Assembly (NCBI RefSeq): GCF_947495315.1
Contig: NZ_CANLYD010000021.1
Coordinates: 1-64,000, forward strand
Direction: 5' to 3'
DNA from: an uncultured Aquimarina sp.
GTDB lineage: Bacteria; Bacteroidota; Bacteroidia; Flavobacteriales; Flavobacteriaceae
DNA length: 64,000 nucleotides
Under the pieces are notes generated by a model that had not been told where the DNA came from, did not search any database, and was given only the letters and a program-made list of their open reading frames with translations. Positions 52,701-59,689 of the stretch are shown here, in pieces. Position 1 is the first letter of the stretch; the number at the start of each line of letters is the position of its first letter. A program made the position numbers and the translations under genes.

Positions 52701-53229
52701 CTAGATATTCTCCAAATAATTTTAACCTATCCACTGGGTAATCTCCTGTTATATTGATGTTCATTATCGGAGTTTCTTCAGAGATACTTAGATCAAAAAC
52801 ATTAGGTTCTACCTTTGCTCCGTTAAATGTAGGCCAATCTTCGTTTGCAGTTTCAGAATCTACTTCGTCTTTGACTTTTTGCTTGGCTTGTGGTACCGTA
52901 AGATCTTCATCAAATTCTACAGTAATAATACCGTAATCTTCTTGCGAAGTAGATACTATTTCTACAACATTACTTACATTTTTTAGTTTATCCTCTAAAG
53001 GATCAATAATCAGTCTTTCTATATCTTCCGCCGTGTTTCCTGGGTAAGGAACACTAATATAAATTTTGGTTTCATTGATCTCAGGAAAATTCTCTCTAGG
53101 CATTGAGAAATACGCTGATAATCCTAAAACTAGAAAGATACCAATCATTACATAGATGGTGGTCGGATTGTCTATCGCCCAAGACGATAATCTAAATTCC
53201 TTATCTACTTTTTTCTTACTGACTTCCAT
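49729..53229 (-). CDS. RND efflux transporter permease
   Basis: The 1166-residue inner-membrane pump is the proton-driven part of a tripartite efflux system. It shows the AcrB/CusA plan: a first helix near 20-35, a large periplasmic loop (about 45-340), helices 2-6 with the GLGMLVDNGIVVVENVY signature in helix 4, a second periplasmic loop (about 610-880) and helices 8-12. An extra hydrophobic stretch (about 515-560) between the halves makes it longer than E. coli AcrB (1049). It is last in a minus-strand operon: tetR, tolC-like, adaptor (gaps of 3-10 bases). Substrate is unknown. Confidence 0.95.
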   Translation of the reverse strand: MEVSKKKVDKEFRLSSWAIDNPTTIYVMIGIFLVLGLSAYFSMPRENFPEINETKIYISVPYPGNTAEDIERLIIDPLEDKLKNVSNVVEIVSTSQEDYGIITVEFDEDLTVPQAKQKVKDEVDSETANEDWPTFNGAKVEPNVFDLSISEETPIMNINITGDYPVDRLKLFGEYLEDEIEDLKEIKGVDIRGAQEKEVEVAVDIYKMMAAKVSFDDVINTIRNGNVTMSAGNMISSGQRRTIRILGEIDQPLELDNFVVKSQNGAVYLRDIAKVTFKEEDKTTYAREFGDNVVMLEVKKRSGKNMVEAAEKINLIVEDAKENIFPTDLNISIANDQSSKTINQVDDLVNNIIFGIILVVGVLQFFLGFRNALFVGFAIPMSMFMSFMILSLLGYTMNTMILFALIMGLGMLVDNGIVVVENVYRLMEEEGLSRIEAAKKGIGEIAYPIIISTATTVAAFVPLGMWPGVMGQFMIYFPITLSVVLGSSLFVAIFINSMLVSRFMEIGEKVLTVKQLIRISIILGGFGIFILIFGGVVRGLGTLMIFTAIMFWVYRFALKKSALFFQKRILTWLENSYQRFLTFALRGWRTYAFIAGTFLLLFIVFGMFGASVASQRTKIEFFPDNKPNQIIVYVEYPQGTDIEKTNKITKEIENRVYAVINDEEYVEGEDYNFLVEAAVSQVGEGAGNPLTDGGSSAEMPHRAKIIAAMREYKFRNGKDSEILRQKVQDALKGIYPGVAISVEKDAVGPPAGYPINIEIEGSDYDELITIAEQMRNFINEKNIPGIEELKIDVNKGKPAMQVVVDREKAGELGVAAGQVGNQLRRSIFGEKAGVYKKEGEDYDIYVRFDENNRYNTSALFNQNITFRDQASGKIKEIPVSAVASQKNTSSFSAVKHKDTKRVVTVYSGLQPGYTDAGAIVAQIQTEMASFKELPRGVKIDYTGQIEEQNKQMSFLMGAFFSGLGLIMLLLIFQFSSISKPTIIMIAIFLSFIGVFGGILITGAAFVIMMTMMGIISLAGIVVNNGVVLLDYTQLLIDRKKVELDLDENELLPNDEVRKLIVQGGRARLRPVILTAITTVLGLIPLAVGFNVDFFSLFTEFDPKIYIGGDNVIFWGPLAWAVIYGLIIATFLTLIIVPCLFFIVHKVKVRFSSKKTIKSETPVTATV

Positions 53230-53234
53230 AGGAT

Positions 53235-54401
53235 TTAGTTTATGATTTCTACTTTTTGACCATCTTTAACACTTCTCGCACCTTCGCTTATGATAGCATC
53301 TCCGCTATTAATCCCATCTAGAATTTCGATTAAGTCACCTTGGGTTTTACCGGTTTTTACGATAACTCTTTTGGCTTCAGCAATATTATTAGCATCCTTA
53401 CCAGAAGTAATATAGGTATACTGATCTCCTTCAGAGTTTTCTGAAATGATACTTTGTGGGATCAAAATAGCTTTTTCACTGGTGTAATCATTAATTTTTA
53501 CCTTGGCAGTGAGATTAGGTTTAATAGTTCCATTTTTATTAGGTATCGCAACTTCCACTGTAAAAGAACGGTTATTAGGATTGATGTAATTTCCTACCTG
53601 ACGAATTTTAGTGTCTATTGTTTTTCCTAAAACAGGAAAGTGTACTTTAGCTTCTTTTCCTTTAACGATATTGGCAATATAATTTTCAGGAACTTCTGTC
53701 TCTATATACATTTCATCCAGATTAACAATACGAATCAATTCAGTCTGGCCAGGAGCCACTACACTTCCTTGCTCGGCAATTACATCATCCACGATTCCAG
53801 AAAATGGTGCGCTTACAGTAGCTTTTGCTAGCTGTCGTTTCATTTGTTCAACTCCATTTTTTGTGGATTCGTAACTTGTTTTAGCTTGTAGATACTGAAT
53901 TTCAGATCCTATTTTTTGTTCCCATAGTTTTTTCTGACGTTCAAAAGTAGTTTTTGCTAATGCAGCTTGAACTTCCATTTGCGCTACTTGTTGGCTAAGA
54001 CCACCATCATCAATTCTTGCTAATGCCTGACCTTTAGAAACACGTTGTCCTTCTTTTACAAAAACTCGTACCAACGTTCCTGAAGTTTCAGGGTATAGGA
54101 CAATATTCTTTTTAGTTTCTACGCTTCCTTGTAACTCCAGATAATGAGTAAATAAAGTATCCTTAGCGGTAATCGTAGTTACCAGTGGAAGTTTTTTGAT
54201 AGTATCTAAAGATGCAATGGCTACATCTAATTGCTTTAATTTATCAGCAACGGCTTGCTGTTCTGCAACAACTTCACTTCTTTTAGCTCTAATTGCCGTC
54301 AAATCACCTTTTTCGATGACTTTTTCTATAGATTTTCCGCCTTCTTGCCCACAAGAAACGATAAGAAGAAATACAGATAATATGATAAGTATCTTTTTCA
54401 T
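53235..54401 (-). CDS. RND efflux periplasmic adaptor (membrane fusion protein), lipoprotein
   Basis: The 388-residue protein has a lipoprotein signal (LIVSC, Cys17), a coiled-coil hairpin split over about 35-70 and 140-190, the biotinyl-lipoyl-like domain (FVKEGQRVSKGQALARID and VSAPFSGIVDDVIAEQGSVV), a beta-barrel and a membrane-proximal domain. It couples the RND pump to the outer-membrane channel. The gene lies 5 bases before the pump gene and 9 bases after the TolC-like gene, all in one operon under the TetR regulator. Confidence 0.95.
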   Translation of the reverse strand: MKKILIILSVFLLIVSCGQEGGKSIEKVIEKGDLTAIRAKRSEVVAEQQAVADKLKQLDVAIASLDTIKKLPLVTTITAKDTLFTHYLELQGSVETKKNIVLYPETSGTLVRVFVKEGQRVSKGQALARIDDGGLSQQVAQMEVQAALAKTTFERQKKLWEQKIGSEIQYLQAKTSYESTKNGVEQMKRQLAKATVSAPFSGIVDDVIAEQGSVVAPGQTELIRIVNLDEMYIETEVPENYIANIVKGKEAKVHFPVLGKTIDTKIRQVGNYINPNNRSFTVEVAIPNKNGTIKPNLTAKVKINDYTSEKAILIPQSIISENSEGDQYTYITSGKDANNIAEAKRVIVKTGKTQGDLIEILDGINSGDAIISEGARSVKDGQKVEIIN

Positions 54402-54410
54402 GGGTATATT

Positions 54411-55775
54411 TTAGTTATTTGGTGTGTTTAAAATTGATTCCAGTTTAGCTTTGTTGTTTATGATCATCAGCATTGCCTGGAGTACTTCTTGCTGTACGCT
54501 GTATAACTGTAATTGAGCTTGTCTTAATTCAAAACTGGAAGCCAATCCTTCAGTGTATTTGATTTGATTTTTGTTTTCTATTCTTTCTGCTAGCAAAAGG
54601 TTTTGTTTAGAAGTTTCATAAGTTTCCAAAGAAAGTTGATAATCGCTTAGTGTACTGTTATATTGAAGTTGAATCTGTTGTTGCGCCTCTACAAAAGATG
54701 TGTTTGCTTGTTCAAAAGCGATTTTGGCTCTTTGTGTTTTTGCACTTCTTCCTAATGAACTAAAAATCGGAATGTCAAGACTGACTCCCAAAACAGAGGA
54801 TTGAAACCATCTGGTTTCACTTTCAAAAAAAACAAAATCATTATCGAAAGCAGCCGTTCCATAATTTACAAAAGCAGATAATTTGGGTAGAGCTTTACTT
54901 TTTTCTAGCTTTAGTTCCAATCTTCTTTGTTCTGTTAGTAAATAACCTAATCTATAATCAATGTTGTTTTCGATCATAAAAGGTTTATTTCCTATTGATT
55001 GGTCTACATTTTTAACAGTTAGGCTATCTAAGTTGTCAGATAAGATAGTATTAGAGTCAACATCTACACCAATAGTAAGATTAAACATTTGTAATGCTAT
55101 TTTAGCTAATCTTTCGGAATTCTTTAATTGATTGGTGATTTGTAACAATGTAATTTGTAATTGTTCTACATCTTCTTCTTCTGCCAAACCATTTTCGAAA
55201 ATCTTTTTTCTCTCTTCATAGTTTTTCTCTAAAGCAGCTTTGTTATTTTGAAGAATCTTTACACTTTCTTCAGAAACCAAAACACTTCCGTAGGCATTAA
55301 TAACACTTTCGCGAACATTAAGTTGTGCCTTTTCCTGAGAATTGTTACTGTATTGTAAAAAACTTTTAGCAGCTTCTAAACCTACAAGATAGGATCCATC
55401 AAAAAGGAGTTGCGATAGTGTAGCAGTTGCAGAGGCTTGTTGCTGAGGTGTAAAAAATTCTTGAAATTGACCATCAATTGGTTGACCAGTTGATTGATCC
55501 ACCTCAGGGAATAAAATCGGTTGTTGTTTTAATTGGTTTTGATAATCAATCACTGCACTAATTTGTGGTAGACCGGTTGCCGTGGTTTCCCATTTTTGTT
55601 TTAAAGCTTTAGCCACATCACGCCTGGCGTTGATCGACTGATAACTATTCTCTAGTGCAAATTCAATAGCTTCATCCAGTGTAAATGAATATTGAGAGGA
55701 AACCGGAGTTTCCTGTGCAAAACCAAATACTGTGAATAGGCTAAAGAAACATAAAGACCAAAGGTTGTTTCTCAT
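54411..55775 (-). CDS. TolC-family outer membrane efflux protein
   Basis: The 454-residue protein has a signal peptide (about 1-20, GFAQ) and two repeated OEP domains rich in long helices (about 30-230 and 240-450), ending as usual in coiled-coil heptads (TEGLASSFELRQAQLQLY). It forms the trimeric duct of the efflux system. It follows the tetR gene by 3 bases and precedes the adaptor gene by 9 bases, so the whole system is co-transcribed. Confidence 0.95.
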   Translation of the reverse strand: MRNNLWSLCFFSLFTVFGFAQETPVSSQYSFTLDEAIEFALENSYQSINARRDVAKALKQKWETTATGLPQISAVIDYQNQLKQQPILFPEVDQSTGQPIDGQFQEFFTPQQQASATATLSQLLFDGSYLVGLEAAKSFLQYSNNSQEKAQLNVRESVINAYGSVLVSEESVKILQNNKAALEKNYEERKKIFENGLAEEEDVEQLQITLLQITNQLKNSERLAKIALQMFNLTIGVDVDSNTILSDNLDSLTVKNVDQSIGNKPFMIENNIDYRLGYLLTEQRRLELKLEKSKALPKLSAFVNYGTAAFDNDFVFFESETRWFQSSVLGVSLDIPIFSSLGRSAKTQRAKIAFEQANTSFVEAQQQIQLQYNSTLSDYQLSLETYETSKQNLLLAERIENKNQIKYTEGLASSFELRQAQLQLYSVQQEVLQAMLMIINNKAKLESILNTPNN

Positions 55776-55778
55776 AAT

Positions 55779-56378
55779 TTATTGTTCTTTTATTAGCTTG
55801 TTTAAAATTTCTAATCCTTTTTCTGTGGCGATACCACGTACATGGTACTCGAGGTAATCAGCCATTAATTTTGATACAGGGAAAATTTGTCTTGGAAACA
55901 TTTCCTGATCTTTTATCCCAACCATTCCCATAAAATAGAGTCTTGATATAATTTCGATATCAATATTATCTCTAAAAACTCCTTTTTTAATGCCTCTTTC
56001 TAGGTTTTCGATAACACATTCTTGCATCGCCTCGAACTGTTTTACTTTAAGGTTGTTATGTATTTTTGGATAATATTTTTGAAGCTGGTATTGGGGAGAT
56101 GTTTTCTCATCCTTCAAGTGATACATCACGAATGCTTTGATTGCATATAATTCTTCAATAGGTTCTTTACTTTCTTCTAAAATAGCATCTATGCCGTCAC
56201 TAATTGTACAAAAAAGATGGTCAGTAGTAGCTTCTACTAATTTTGTTTTATTCTGAAAATGTGCATAAATAGTTTTTTTAGAAATACCCATTTCTGAAGC
56301 AAGATCATCCATAGTAACACTTTTGAAACCAAAGTTCAAAAACATATCATTTGCTTTTTCAATTATTTTTTCCTTCAT
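55779..56378 (-). CDS. TetR/AcrR-family transcriptional regulator
   Basis: The 199-residue protein has the N-terminal TetR helix-turn-helix (about 8-52; TMDDLASEMGISKKTIYAHFQNKTKLV divided between helices 2 and 3) and an all-helical ligand-binding domain. It is the first gene of the efflux operon and most likely represses it by binding the palindrome at 56410-56443, which overlaps the upstream side of its promoter. Ligand release would then switch on the pump. Autoregulation by this arrangement is standard for the family. The binding itself is inferred. Confidence 0.94.
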   Translation of the reverse strand: MKEKIIEKANDMFLNFGFKSVTMDDLASEMGISKKTIYAHFQNKTKLVEATTDHLFCTISDGIDAILEESKEPIEELYAIKAFVMYHLKDEKTSPQYQLQKYYPKIHNNLKVKQFEAMQECVIENLERGIKKGVFRDNIDIEIISRLYFMGMVGIKDQEMFPRQIFPVSKLMADYLEYHVRGIATEKGLEILNKLIKEQ

Positions 56379-56399
56379 CTAGGGGTAATTTTATTTTGG

Positions 56400-56407
56400 C
56401 AAATATA
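56400..56407 (-). promoter_or_regulatory. -7 promoter box of the TetR-RND operon
   Basis: On the minus strand 56407-56400 reads TATATTTG, a perfect TAnnTTTG Bacteroidota -7 box, 22 bases before the tetR start. No clear -33 TTG is seen at the right spacing, where the operator lies instead. Confidence 0.55.
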
Positions 56408-56409
56408 TG

Positions 56410-56443
56410 TTAGGAAACTTTAAAAACATTAAAAGTTTCCTAA
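56410..56443. promoter_or_regulatory. Operator palindrome for the TetR regulator
   Basis: TTAGGAAACTTT (56410-56421) and AAAGTTTCCTAA (56432-56443) are perfect 12-bp inverted arms with a 10-base AT-rich spacer. The site is immediately upstream of the -7 box of the tetR operon and between it and the divergent polyprenyl synthase gene, which it might also affect. Confidence 0.75.
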
Positions 56444-56561
56444 GTTTCACAATTTTTTAACACTGACTTAATATGTTGTTTATTAAACCAATAGAGTTGA
56501 AGTTCGTTTTTAGCATATATCAATTGAAAAGATTCGTTTACTTTAGCATAAAAAATTTACA

Positions 56562-57536
56562 GTGCATACCATTTCAGATTATCAAGGATATTTTTTAGAA
56601 TACCTATCAAGAAATACGATACAGAAAGAGCCAAAAAACCTTTATGAACCCATCTCATATATTCTAAATCTTGGAGGAAAAAGACTTAGGCCAACATTGG
56701 TATTAATGACTTCTGAGATTTTTGGAGGTTCATACCAGAAAGCGCTTGATGCGGCTTTGGCGATAGAAGTTTTTCATAACTTTTCTTTGATACATGATGA
56801 TATTATGGATGATGCTCCATTACGAAGAGGCAAGGAAACAGTACATGAAAAATGGGATATTAACACAGGTATTCTTTCAGGAGATGCCATGTTGATTAAT
56901 GCGTACCAGCTTTTCGAAAACTATAATGGAGATACGTTTAAAGAATTAGCTAAATTATTCACTAAAACTGCTATAGAAGTATGCGAAGGGCAACAGTATG
57001 ATATTGATTTTGAAACCAGAGACGATGTCACCATTCCAGAATATCTAAAAATGATTGAATATAAAACTGCAGTATTAGTGGCTGCTGCTATGCAGATGGG
57101 TGCAATCATAGCTAATGCTTCTGAAACTTGTAAATCGGCAATTTATGATTTTGGAAGGCTGTTGGGGCTTGCATTTCAATTGCAAGATGACTACCTAGAT
57201 GCTTTTGGTGACCCTGCTACATTTGGCAAACAAGTTGGTGGAGATATTATCGAAAACAAAAAGACTTTTCTGTATCTTAAAGCAATTGAAGATGCAGATA
57301 GTAGTGTGAAGAGGCAATTAGAAGGTTTGTTTTCTTTAAACCCTGAAAATCCATCAGAGAAGATTCAAGCTGTTAAAGGTATTTTTGAAACTACTGGAGC
57401 TAAAGAAAAAACAAGATTGGAAATCGAAAAGTATACAAATAAGGCTTTCGAAGTTTTAGATGATTTGTCTATTTCAGAGGATAAAAAGAAGATTTTGCAG
57501 GCTTTTGGAGAACAATTAATGAATAGAAGTGTCTAA
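56562..57536 (+). CDS. Polyprenyl (geranylgeranyl-type) diphosphate synthase
   Basis: The 324-residue protein starts at a GTG and belongs to the trans-prenyltransferases that lengthen isoprenoid chains. The first Asp-rich motif is DDIMDDAPLRRG (Asp79-Asp83), preceded by LGGKRLRP. The second is LQDDYLDAFGD (about 207-217). An aromatic Phe74 at position -5 from the first motif suggests a shorter product such as C20, by the family rule, but this is weak. Products feed quinone, carotenoid or lipid-carrier synthesis from the MEP pathway (dxs at 30 kb). The last codons overlap the next gene by 8 bases. Confidence 0.93.
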   Translation: MHTISDYQGYFLEYLSRNTIQKEPKNLYEPISYILNLGGKRLRPTLVLMTSEIFGGSYQKALDAALAIEVFHNFSLIHDDIMDDAPLRRGKETVHEKWDINTGILSGDAMLINAYQLFENYNGDTFKELAKLFTKTAIEVCEGQQYDIDFETRDDVTIPEYLKMIEYKTAVLVAAAMQMGAIIANASETCKSAIYDFGRLLGLAFQLQDDYLDAFGDPATFGKQVGGDIIENKKTFLYLKAIEDADSSVKRQLEGLFSLNPENPSEKIQAVKGIFETTGAKEKTRLEIEKYTNKAFEVLDDLSISEDKKKILQAFGEQLMNRSV

Positions 57537-57885
57537 ACACCCTAATATTGTATTGATTGAGCAGTTGATGGAGCAGGTTTCTGAATCTGATCTATATCCT
57601 CAATTAATTTTACAACTTCAGAAGGATCTTAATCGAGCCGGAATTGATTATGAAGTAAACAAGAATTCAACTTTTAAAGAACTTTTTTTAGAGATTGAAC
57701 AATTGCTTTTAGAAAAAATAAACAATGCGTTTAACGATTTTTTAAATTTATTATATGCTGTTGATGTTTCTGAAAGAGATATAAAAAATTGTGATTCTGA
57801 AGAAAGTATTACTGTTGGACGATATGCCACATATCTGATTTTAAAAAGAGAATGGCAAAAAATATACTATAGAAATATATTGTGA
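57529..57885 (+). CDS. Conserved hypothetical protein coupled to polyprenyl synthase
   Basis: A 118-residue protein starting at a GTG that overlaps the end of the polyprenyl synthase gene by 8 bases. It is predicted cytoplasmic and mostly helical (LIEQLMEQVSESDLYPQLILQLQKDL), without membrane segments, Cys clusters or known motifs. Translational coupling implies a role linked to isoprenoid synthesis or simply shared regulation. I do not recognise the family. I favour a real gene because the overlap, length and residue mix are normal. Confidence 0.6.
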   Translation: MSKHPNIVLIEQLMEQVSESDLYPQLILQLQKDLNRAGIDYEVNKNSTFKELFLEIEQLLLEKINNAFNDFLNLLYAVDVSERDIKNCDSEESITVGRYATYLILKREWQKIYYRNIL

Positions 57886-57900
57886 AAATTTATTAAATCT

Positions 57901-58527
57901 ATGAAGATTTGTAGTGGTATTTTATTTTTGTTCATATTAAACGTTGGCTATTGTCAGGAGGTTTTTGATAAGACCAATGAGGTATATGAGGCTTTCTTAG
58001 GGAGAATAACTGACAAGGATACCCTAATAAAAAACAGGACCAAGTATTATAAATGTTCTGAAGACTTATCAGGAAGAATAGAATTTTATTATCAAAACGA
58101 AGGGTTAAGATTAATGACTCATATTTATAAACAGGGTTTTGGTAACGAAACATTTTTAGAAAATTATTTTATTGAAAATGATACGCTGAGAATAAAGACT
58201 TCAGTTTCTGAAGAGATGTATATGAATACATTGTATAAAGAAAGTAGCCAAGGAATATCATCAACAAGTGTAGAGAAAGTGGTTGAGGTTACGGAGCAAA
58301 GAATGTTTTTCGAAAAAAATAACAGCAAAGTATGTTTCGAAAGGAAGCACGGAGAAAAACTCTCAGAGTGGGATCAAGAGTATTTCAGTACTCTTCCGTT
58401 TGGAAAAAGCAACTGTATTGAAGACGCTGAAGAAATACGTTATAAGTATAGATTACTCAGAAAAGCAGAAAAGAAATTAGTGAATTATTCTAATCGAAAA
58501 CGTAGATGTATTTTTCACATTTGGTAG
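57901..58527 (+). CDS. Secreted protein of unknown function
   Basis: A 208-residue protein with a signal peptide (about 1-19, ending VGYCQ). Its mature part has strands rich in Tyr, Phe and Glu and a basic C-terminus (KKLVNYSNRKRRCIF). No enzyme motif or known domain is recognised. It lies 15 bases downstream of the 118-residue gene, so it may be the third gene of the polyprenyl synthase unit. It converges on the lipoprotein gene at 58541. Confidence 0.65.
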   Translation: MKICSGILFLFILNVGYCQEVFDKTNEVYEAFLGRITDKDTLIKNRTKYYKCSEDLSGRIEFYYQNEGLRLMTHIYKQGFGNETFLENYFIENDTLRIKTSVSEEMYMNTLYKESSQGISSTSVEKVVEVTEQRMFFEKNNSKVCFERKHGEKLSEWDQEYFSTLPFGKSNCIEDAEEIRYKYRLLRKAEKKLVNYSNRKRRCIFHIW

Positions 58528-58540
58528 TTTGATCTAACTT

Positions 58541-58912
58541 TTAAAAGTCAGACACTTGGGTGTTCACTTTTTTGTTGTTCTTAGTTATTTTCACGGATTC
58601 AAATTTAAGATCAGTAGATCCTATAAAAGTTTTACCATTTCTTACGTTCATAAATTTCCAATGATATCCAGAATCTGTTAATGTTATTGGGGATATAGCA
58701 ATAGAAGATATAGAAATACCAAGGTGTTTTTCTATAATAGTATTAATTTTGCCTTGTACCTTTGGGTCGTTTACTTCATTTAATCCTTTTTCTTCTTTTT
58801 TTACATAATAAGGATTGTTAGCGGGATCAAATTTTGTGGTTACCGTCTTTTTGTTACTAGAGCAAGATGACATTGCTATCCCAATCGATAGTATTAGAAT
58901 ATATTTTTTCAT
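58541..58912 (-). CDS. Small lipoprotein of unknown function
   Basis: The 123-residue protein has a lipoprotein signal with lipobox MSSC (Cys17) followed by SSNKK, and a mature part with Lys/Asn-rich stretches and two or three beta-strands (HWKFMNVRNGKTFIGSTDL). No family is recognised. It is probably monocistronic, with a promoter in the 141-base gap before the beta-barrel protein gene. Confidence 0.7.
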   Translation of the reverse strand: MKKYILILSIGIAMSSCSSNKKTVTTKFDPANNPYYVKKEEKGLNEVNDPKVQGKINTIIEKHLGISISSIAISPITLTDSGYHWKFMNVRNGKTFIGSTDLKFESVKITKNNKKVNTQVSDF

Positions 58913-59053
58913 TGTATTTTGGGGTTTTAATCGTAAATAATACCTAAAAGTAGAGAAAATACAGTAAATCTGTAGTTATTCTCCTGTATATTAGATAACT
59001 GGTGTTTTTTTATAGATAAAAAACGCACTTTTGATGATGTTATTATGCTTTGT

Positions 59054-59575
59054 TTAAAAAAATACTCTTATAAAGGGTGCATATGCACTGGCATAAATAC
59101 TTTTATCATCATCATACAAAATATCATAGCGAAGCCCCACACTTACAAATCCAACTCTGTAACCTGCTCCAATAAATAGAGCAGGATACCAATAATCATC
59201 ATTAATATCTAGTCCTTCAATCTCAAAACTTCTACTAACTCCCATTTGCTCAAATTCTGCGGATAATTGTAATGAAGGAAAAGGATTATATAACGTGATC
59301 AGGCTAGCACCATAATTAGTAGCAGTAAAATTGCGTGAATCTGTATATCCAAAATTAAGTCCAAACCCCATACTGAATTGATTATTAAAATCATAGACTG
59401 CAGAAGGGGCTATAATGCCATTAAAAGTGTCTTTAGTAAATCCAATTCCTATATTTCCCCCAAATCTAACATGAGACCAAAAAGTATCATCTTGAGAATA
59501 CCCATTTTGTAAGGAAAAGAAAATTAAGGAAACTAAGATCAAGAATCTGATTTTCTGAATAAGAAACACTTTCAT
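59054..59575 (-). CDS. Small outer membrane beta-barrel protein
   Basis: The 173-residue protein has a signal peptide (about 1-27, GYSQ) and then about eight amphipathic strands with alternating aromatic and Gly residues (HVRFGGNIGIGF, QFSMGFGLNFGYT, WYPALFIGAGYRVGFVSVGLRYD) and a terminal Phe, as in small OmpX/OmpW-like barrels. In Flavobacteria this gene next to sucA has often been mis-named alpha-ketoglutarate decarboxylase (recalled). The sequence itself shows a barrel, not an enzyme. It is divergent from sucA, 114 bases apart. Confidence 0.8.
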   Translation of the reverse strand: MKVFLIQKIRFLILVSLIFFSLQNGYSQDDTFWSHVRFGGNIGIGFTKDTFNGIIAPSAVYDFNNQFSMGFGLNFGYTDSRNFTATNYGASLITLYNPFPSLQLSAEFEQMGVSRSFEIEGLDINDDYWYPALFIGAGYRVGFVSVGLRYDILYDDDKSIYASAYAPFIRVFF

Positions 59576-59643
59576 TGTTAAATCTCTAAAAAAATGTTAC
59601 AATAAATATATATAATTCGATACTCAATATACTGTAATTATTG

Positions 59644-59651
59644 TATTTTTG
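59644..59651 (+). promoter_or_regulatory. -7-like box upstream of sucA
   Basis: TATTTTTG (59644-59651) fits TAnnTTTG 38 bases before the sucA ATG. A convincing -33 element is not visible, so the call rests on one motif. Confidence 0.4.
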
Positions 59652-59689
59652 TGTTGTTTTATAATAAAAAGACGGTTGAATACTTACAT

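Noticed and set aside
59054..59575. Alpha-ketoglutarate decarboxylase for the gene beside sucA
   Set aside because: Only 173 residues with a signal peptide and alternating beta-strands. It lacks any ThDP-binding motif, so it is a beta-barrel protein.
59651..59689. GTG start for sucA
   Set aside because: It falls on the TATTTTTG promoter-like box. The ATG at 59690 starts the conserved DKYSFLNAAN N-terminus.
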